A DNA stretch of 10,994 nt from Chitinispirillaceae bacterium (lineage in GTDB: Bacteria > Fibrobacterota > Chitinivibrionia > Chitinivibrionales > Chitinispirillaceae), in the NCBI GenBank assembly GCA_016926315.1, contig JAFGOU010000455.1, positions 1 through 10,994 on the forward strand. Direction: 5' to 3'. Positions 7,135-10,994 of the stretch are shown piece by piece (within the stretch, counting starts at the first letter, position 1; every line of letters starts with the position of its first letter). The notes under the pieces were generated by a model. The model was not told where the DNA came from. It saw only the letters and a list, made by a program, of their open reading frames with translations, and did no database searches. The position numbers and the translations under genes are program-made.

Positions 7135-8523
7135 ATGCGTACATTGCCAAGGCTCCGCATAATCGCGGCAGGGATATGCGGTATTCTCTCGTTCGGTTTT
7201 GCCGATACCGCCGACGTTCAGGAAGTAAAAATCAGCCAGTCGGGTTTTTTAGGCCTGGAAATGTGCCAGATCGTTCATGGCTACCAGGACAGCAAATACG
7301 GTGGCGAGAGTGAAATCAACCGGGGTACCTGGGAGCGCATGTTGTTTCAGTATGTCAATAACATGGAGGTAAACGAGTATATCCGGGTAAACCTGGCTAT
7401 TGAGTGTCAGATGAGCTTCTCCTTTCCATACAATATTTATGCCTCATGGGAGGCAAAGCTGCCGAAGTTTTCCTTTTACCCGGACCGGGCCGAAGGGACC
7501 TTTGCGATTGGAGATCCGCGCCAGCTTCGTTTCGAATTCGGGTTCGGCTATTTCCCTTATAGAATCAATCCTGACGTAAAAAATCTGGGGGAATACCTTT
7601 TCAGGAGCGGCACCTACCCGCTCTACGTACTCAATCATTTTAACCGGCCCTATTCCCGGTTGCTGGGGTTCCGGACAAGTTTTACGGTCATGGAAGACCT
7701 GCGGATCGATGCGCTGCTCACCGCCGCGACGCTTGTTCCGCCCCTGGGTAATGGTTCGCTTTCCTTTGTCGCCGACTATAATTTGCTTGATTGTGTGGAC
7801 CTCGGGGCCGGAATATCGTTCGCTAATTATTTTTCCGTTGACGATAAACTCACCACTCCCATTGGGAACAATAGCACCCAGTATATAACCGAAAGCGGAG
7901 ACACCCTGTTTTATACGTTCAAGGGGATAAAACCAACGGCCAAATTGGCGATTGATCCCAAGACATTCATTCCCGGGGACCTGTTCAATAGGCAGGATTT
8001 AAGAATATACGGGGAAGTATGCGTTTCGGGATGGGAAAATTATAAAAATTTCGGCTTGCCGGATACCGCGCTCGACCAATATTACGCAAAACGTTCCGAC
8101 CGGACGGTCTACATGGTTGGAGTCAACTTTCCCTCATTCTTTAATTTGACCAATAAACTTTTAAACGCCATGGGAATGGACGTCCCGTTGCTTCCCAAAC
8201 TCGACCTGGACGTTCTCTCGCTCGAATACGAATACCTCCCTAACAAGTATCCGAACAGCACTTATTTTCTCAACGGGCAAACGCTTCAACCCGTCCCCCA
8301 ACCGGGCCTCTTTCCGAGCATCGGATCTGATAAAAAAGTCTATCCGTGGTACTGGACAATCTATGCAAAAAAGACATTCCTTGATCGATTCTCCCTGATC
8401 GCCATGTTCGCGCGCGACCATATGAAACCCATTCATAACGATCCCCTTTATTTGTTCTATGAAGACGTACTCGAGAGAAAAGGCGACTGGTGGTGGAATG
8501 TCAGGCTTAATGTGAAGTACTGA
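7135..8523 (+). CDS. predicted outer-membrane beta-barrel protein of unknown family
   Basis: The product is 462 aa from ATG 7135, chosen because AAAGG (7123-7127) lies 7 nt upstream and the codons after it give a clean signal peptide (MRTLPRLRIIAAGICGILSF, then GFA). An in-frame ATG at 7120 has no site. The mature part has many short strands alternating polar and aromatic residues (for example RQLRFEFGFGYFPYRI and WYWTIYAKKTF). It has no long hydrophobic helix and ends in an aromatic residue after WWWNVRLNVKY, a typical outer-membrane barrel ending. I recognise no named porin or TonB-receptor motif and see no plug domain. In this operon a role as a glycan-uptake channel is reasonable, but structural or assembly roles are as possible. 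Confidence 0.7.
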   Translation: MRTLPRLRIIAAGICGILSFGFADTADVQEVKISQSGFLGLEMCQIVHGYQDSKYGGESEINRGTWERMLFQYVNNMEVNEYIRVNLAIECQMSFSFPYNIYASWEAKLPKFSFYPDRAEGTFAIGDPRQLRFEFGFGYFPYRINPDVKNLGEYLFRSGTYPLYVLNHFNRPYSRLLGFRTSFTVMEDLRIDALLTAATLVPPLGNGSLSFVADYNLLDCVDLGAGISFANYFSVDDKLTTPIGNNSTQYITESGDTLFYTFKGIKPTAKLAIDPKTFIPGDLFNRQDLRIYGEVCVSGWENYKNFGLPDTALDQYYAKRSDRTVYMVGVNFPSFFNLTNKLLNAMGMDVPLLPKLDLDVLSLEYEYLPNKYPNSTYFLNGQTLQPVPQPGLFPSIGSDKKVYPWYWTIYAKKTFLDRFSLIAMFARDHMKPIHNDPLYLFYEDVLERKGDWWWNVRLNVKY

Positions 8524-8554
8524 GCGTCGGACCCGGCGCATAGTGGACCTCTCG

Positions 8555-10372
8555 ATGACCTCCTCCCCTGAAAAAAAAACCGGAAGGACGGGATTCCCTT
8601 CCGCGTTCTTTTCTGGAAATGGCGGCTGTTTCGGTGTCCTAGCCATCATTGCCATTGCCACGGTGACGTTTTTCGTTTTTTCTCCTTCATTAAGCAACGG
8701 GTTCACCAACTGGGATGATGACCGGCTGGTTCTTGAAAATTACGATATCCGGGAATTCAGCAAGCGCAACCTGACCGCGATTCTCTCCAAGTCATACCTC
8801 AACCATTATGCGCCGATCACCATGCTCTCCTTCATGGCCGAGTATTCGCTTTTCGGTACACACCCTCTGCCGTATCATGCGACCAATCTGCTGCTGCATA
8901 TTCTAAATGCATCCCTGGTATTCGTGCTCGTCAGCGCGCTGTCAGGAAAGCGGCGGGTGGCCCTGCTCACCGCACTCCTGTTCGCCGTGCACCCGCTCCG
9001 TGTCGAGTCTGTCGCCTGGATAGCCGAAAGAAAAGGCCTGCTTTCCGCATGCTTTTATTTTTCGTCGCTGCTCATGTTCGTCAGGTACAGGAGCGCCGGA
9101 CGGGGCGGATGGTACGTAGGAAGCCTCCTGGCCTTCGCGGCGGCGCTTCTCTCAAAAAGCATGGCGATGAGCCTGCCGTTCGTGCTGCTCCTTCTGGATC
9201 ATGTCCAGGGTCGAAGAATCGACCGGAAATCGCTTCTGGAAAAAACGCCGTTTTTCCTTTTCGCCATGGCGTGCGGGATAATCGCCATAATCGGCGCCCA
9301 TGATTCGGCGGACCATCACTCCGTCACCCTTGTCGGGCGCATCATGTCGCCACTGATGGCAATTATATTTTACGTTTATAAAACGGTTGTGCCGGTGCAT
9401 CTCTGCGCGCTGTATGATGGCGGCGGCATGTCCGGCTGGGCCGCGCCAACGGGGATGATTATCCTGCTCGCCCTGATAGTTCTTGTCATTCACAGCCGGT
9501 TCGACCCTAAAAAAAAGATCTTCGGATCGGTTTTCTTCCTCATCACCCTGGTCCCGGCGCTGCAAATAGTATCATCCGGAGGGTGGACCAACCTGGCTGA
9601 CCGGTATTCCTACCTTCCTCAGCTCGGGCTTCTGTATCTGTTCGCCGAAATGGCTGCCGATGCGCACCGACGGAGCGGGGTCCCGGCACAACGGATGCTT
9701 GTAGCCGGTATTGCCGCGGTAGTGCTCTGCTGCATGGTTTTAACATCGCGGCAGTGCGTTGTCTGGCGAAACAGCCTCTCGCTGTGGAACGACGCCATCA
9801 GCAAATGTCCCGGCGCGGTTGCGTACTGCAACCGCGGCATCGCCTGGAAGTCGGCGGGCGAGATCGAAAAGGCGATCGAGGACCTTGATCGCTCCATCCG
9901 GATCGATTCCTCCTATGCATTCTCCTATGGTAACCGCGGCGAGCTTTTTATCCGGCAAGGGGACCTGGAAAGCGCGCTCGACGATTTGACTCGCGCGATT
10001 TCGCTCGATCCGCGCTATGCGAACGCCTATCGTAACCGGGGGAGCATCTATCTATACCGGGGAGAGTATGACCGGGCCCTTTCCGATTTCGAGCAAGATA
10101 TCCGGCTCAATCCATGGCACGCAGGGTCCTATTACAACCGTGGGTTGGCGTACAGCCTGAAAAACGATTTTAAACGGGCCGTTGCGGATTACACACAGGC
10201 TATCGCGCTTGATTCAACCTGTTCCCGCGCCTATTTCAACCGGGGAATCGTATTTCAAAAAATCGGCGATGGTGAACGGGAACGAAACGACTTGAAAAAA
10301 GCATGCGCACTGGGATTCACGCAAGCGTGTGACGCTTTGATTGAAAACAGGGCAGAAGAATCATACCAATGA
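8555..10372 (+). CDS. polytopic TMTC/PMT-like (GT-C fold) membrane protein with five C-terminal TPRs
   Basis: The product is 605 aa from ATG 8555. GGA at 8545-8547 is 7 nt upstream; GTG 8543 is an alternative adding four residues. After a first membrane helix (VLAIIAIATVTFFVF) comes an acidic loop NWDDDR (D54-D56), where GT-C glycosyltransferases keep their catalytic acid. Family-typical strings follow: YHATNLLLHILNA, FAVHPLRVESVAWIAERKGLLSA and LLSKSMAMSLPFVLLLLDH, then more membrane helices up to about residue 400. Residues about 420-590 hold TPRs with exact 34-residue spacing, marked by Asn-Arg-Gly at N426, N460, N494, N528 and N562. Eukaryotic TMTC proteins O-mannosylate secretory proteins; the donor and target of bacterial relatives are mostly unknown. 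A periplasmic protein-glycosylation role is inference. The gene starts 31 nt after the barrel gene. Confidence 0.85.
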   Translation: MTSSPEKKTGRTGFPSAFFSGNGGCFGVLAIIAIATVTFFVFSPSLSNGFTNWDDDRLVLENYDIREFSKRNLTAILSKSYLNHYAPITMLSFMAEYSLFGTHPLPYHATNLLLHILNASLVFVLVSALSGKRRVALLTALLFAVHPLRVESVAWIAERKGLLSACFYFSSLLMFVRYRSAGRGGWYVGSLLAFAAALLSKSMAMSLPFVLLLLDHVQGRRIDRKSLLEKTPFFLFAMACGIIAIIGAHDSADHHSVTLVGRIMSPLMAIIFYVYKTVVPVHLCALYDGGGMSGWAAPTGMIILLALIVLVIHSRFDPKKKIFGSVFFLITLVPALQIVSSGGWTNLADRYSYLPQLGLLYLFAEMAADAHRRSGVPAQRMLVAGIAAVVLCCMVLTSRQCVVWRNSLSLWNDAISKCPGAVAYCNRGIAWKSAGEIEKAIEDLDRSIRIDSSYAFSYGNRGELFIRQGDLESALDDLTRAISLDPRYANAYRNRGSIYLYRGEYDRALSDFEQDIRLNPWHAGSYYNRGLAYSLKNDFKRAVADYTQAIALDSTCSRAYFNRGIVFQKIGDGERERNDLKKACALGFTQACDALIENRAEESYQ

Positions 10373-10426
10373 CCCGGATTGCGCGATGGCCGCGACGGGA
10401 ACATCGACGGGTTAGCGAATGACAGG

Positions 10427-10520
10427 CCCACCTGCCTCTGCCGTAGCCGGCTACCCGTCCTCCGTAGCACTGCGGAGGGTGGACGGCAAAGGCAGACGGA
10501 GGGTGGACGGCGAAGGTGGG
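10427..10520. repeat. nested palindromic repeat (copy B of the 2738 family)
   Basis: Several arms pair inward. They are cccacct 10427-10433 with aggtggg 10514-10520, ctgcctctgcc 10432-10442 with ggcaaaggcag 10485-10495 (one G-T mismatch), ccgtcc 10455-10460 with ggacgg 10481-10486, and cctccg 10459-10464 with cggagg 10473-10478. Not all can form at once. The left end (10431-10452) matches 2744-2764 closely, with one inserted base and two swapped bases, so the two loci belong to one dispersed family. Confidence 0.7.
10473..10520. repeat. 24-bp tandem duplication
   Basis: Two adjacent 24-bp units, 10473-10496 and 10497-10520, share an identical first 15 bases (cggagggtggacggc) and then differ at a few positions (aaaggcaga against gaaggtggg). 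The duplication forms the right half of the nested palindrome, giving its left arms two alternative partners. There is no spacer, so it is not a CRISPR array. Confidence 0.75.
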
Positions 10521-10546
10521 TCGAGGCGGCATGGCAAACGGGACGA

Positions 10547-10560
10547 TTCCGCATTCCGCA
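10547..10560. repeat. doubled heptamer
   Basis: ttccgca is present twice in direct succession at 10547-10553 and 10554-10560. Alone it would be trivial, but a second array with the same 7-bp period starts 63 bp downstream. Confidence 0.5.
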
Positions 10561-10622
10561 ATCACATCGTGGATACCTGGAAAGGCGGTTCACTACAATC
10601 CGCACATTGGTGGCTTTCCTTT

Positions 10623-10657
10623 CAATCCACAATCTACAATCCGTAATCTACGATCTC
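10623..10657. repeat. five-unit heptamer array (consensus CAATCYA)
   Basis: The 35 bases split cleanly into five 7-mers: caatcca, caatcta, caatccg, taatcta and cgatctc. The AATC core is kept in four units and is GATC in the last. Heptameric short tandem repeats are known in intergenic DNA of several bacteria, notably cyanobacteria. Function is unknown; this one lies 80 bp before the AAA+ start codon. Confidence 0.65.
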
Positions 10658-10727
10658 TTTAGTTTCCCCTGTTCCCCTCGCCCCAGCATCGCCTATTTTT
10701 CGATACCAGATGATTATCTCCCGACCG

Positions 10728-10733
10728 AGAGGA
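10728..10733 (+). promoter_or_regulatory. ribosome binding site of the AAA+ gene
   Basis: AGAGGA lies 4 nt before ATG 10738 and supports that start. No other in-frame start with a comparable site is near. Confidence 0.5.
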
Positions 10734-10737
10734 ACCC

Positions 10738-10994
10738 ATGCCAAAAACCGTCATCGACAACGTCGAACTTATTTTATCGCACCCGGTAAAGGTCACCACC
10801 GAATGGATCGGCCAAGCCGAGCCTTTGCGGCAACTGCTTGCCTGCTGGCTTACGGTGGCCGAGGGTGACCTGCCGCTCACCCCACGGGTCATCGGCCATC
10901 CGAGCATCGGCAAGACCACCCTGGCCATGGCCGCGGCAGAGCGCCGCGGCCAGCCGGTGTACATCATGCAGTGCACGGCCGACACCCGGCCCGA
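10738..10994 (+). CDS. MoxR/AAA_5-like AAA+ ATPase (3' partial)
   Basis: The frame stays open from ATG 10738 to the window edge (85 full codons). It begins [20 protein letters not shown] Walker A loop, [11 protein letters not shown], lies at about residues 52-62 and is followed by [12 protein letters not shown], a string typical of the dynein-related AAA_5 and MoxR-like ATPases. Such proteins remodel partner proteins using ATP and often sit beside a von Willebrand A-domain gene, which would lie beyond this window. Base composition differs from the genes before it: 123 of 180 bases at 10801-10980 are G or C, against 89 of 180 at 10141-10320. It is probably a separate transcription unit and functionally unrelated to the glycan locus. 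Confidence 0.8.
   Translation, partial: MPKTVIDNVELILSHPVKVTTEWIGQAEPLRQLLACWLTVAEGDLPLTPRVIGHPSIGKTTLAMAAAERRGQPVYIMQCTADTRP

Larger units (their letters stand above)
10373..10737. other. repeat-rich non-coding spacer
   Basis: These 365 bp hold no convincing gene. A + strand frame running 10379-10789 is low-complexity, crosses the repeats and overlaps the start of the AAA+ gene. The stretch contains a second copy of the palindromic repeat family, a 24-bp tandem duplication, a doubled heptamer and a five-unit heptamer array, each listed separately. I see no clear promoter or intrinsic terminator in it, although the operon should end and the AAA+ gene should begin here. Confidence 0.6.

Noticed and set aside
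10427..10520. CRISPR-like appearance of the repeats
   Set aside because: Only two adjacent 24-bp units are present, with no spacers, and they form part of a palindrome.
10635..10640. TACAAT as a -10 promoter box for the AAA+ gene
   Set aside because: It falls inside the heptamer array, where such a word arises by repetition, and no -35 box lies at proper spacing.
10379..10789. 136-codon + strand frame in the spacer
   Set aside because: It crosses palindromes and heptamer arrays, has low-complexity Arg-rich translation and overlaps the start of the AAA+ gene.

Overview
The window comes from a free-living or gut/sediment bacterium with a Fibrobacterota-like (Chitinispirillum/Chitinivibrio-type) flavour. 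Several secreted proteins end in a short beta-sandwich of the type-IX-like C-terminal sorting class (pattern RGVYLLEIR... or KGIYLVKL...). The glycosidases are large and multidomain, and a TIGR03067-like lipoprotein and a TMTC-like TPR glycosyltransferase homologue are present. This assignment is inference from protein style. Planctomycetes, KSB1 or Latescibacteria-like lineages are not excluded. All genes I can support are on the + strand.

Layout. 1-2694 is the 3' part of a GH2-superfamily glycosidase gene cut by the window edge. A 208-bp gap (2695-2902) holds a GC-rich palindromic repeat and a short leader hairpin. A tightly packed set follows: a secreted beta-sandwich protein with a sorting domain (2903-3817), a 144-aa protein that is little more than a signal peptide plus a sorting domain (3821-4255), a GH3 beta-glycosidase (4269-6626), a small TIGR03067-like lipoprotein (6679-7116), a predicted outer-membrane beta-barrel (7135-8523) and a polytopic glycosyltransferase-C-like protein with five TPRs (8555-10372). 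Gaps between these are 3-52 bp, so one transcript is plausible. A 365-bp non-coding stretch (10373-10737) is packed with repeats: a second copy of the palindromic family, a 24-bp tandem duplication and two heptamer arrays. It separates the operon from the 5' end of a GC-rich MoxR-like AAA+ ATPase gene (10738 to the window end).

How the genes may work together. The GH2 and GH3 enzymes, a possible glycan-binding secreted protein and an outer-membrane barrel look like a small polysaccharide-use locus. The GH2 enzyme would act at or outside the cell surface, because it carries the sorting domain. The GH3 enzyme lacks that domain and may act in the periplasm on released oligosaccharides. The barrel could be the route of uptake. 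No transporter, regulator or sugar-specific marker is visible, so the substrate is unknown. The TPR glycosyltransferase-like protein may belong to protein glycosylation rather than to glycan use.

No convincing new defence or mobile system is visible. The items most worth checking are the GH2 clade with Asn-Ala in place of the catalytic Asn-Glu, the orphan sorting-domain protein, the repeat-rich spacer, and the sharp G+C step into the AAA+ gene.
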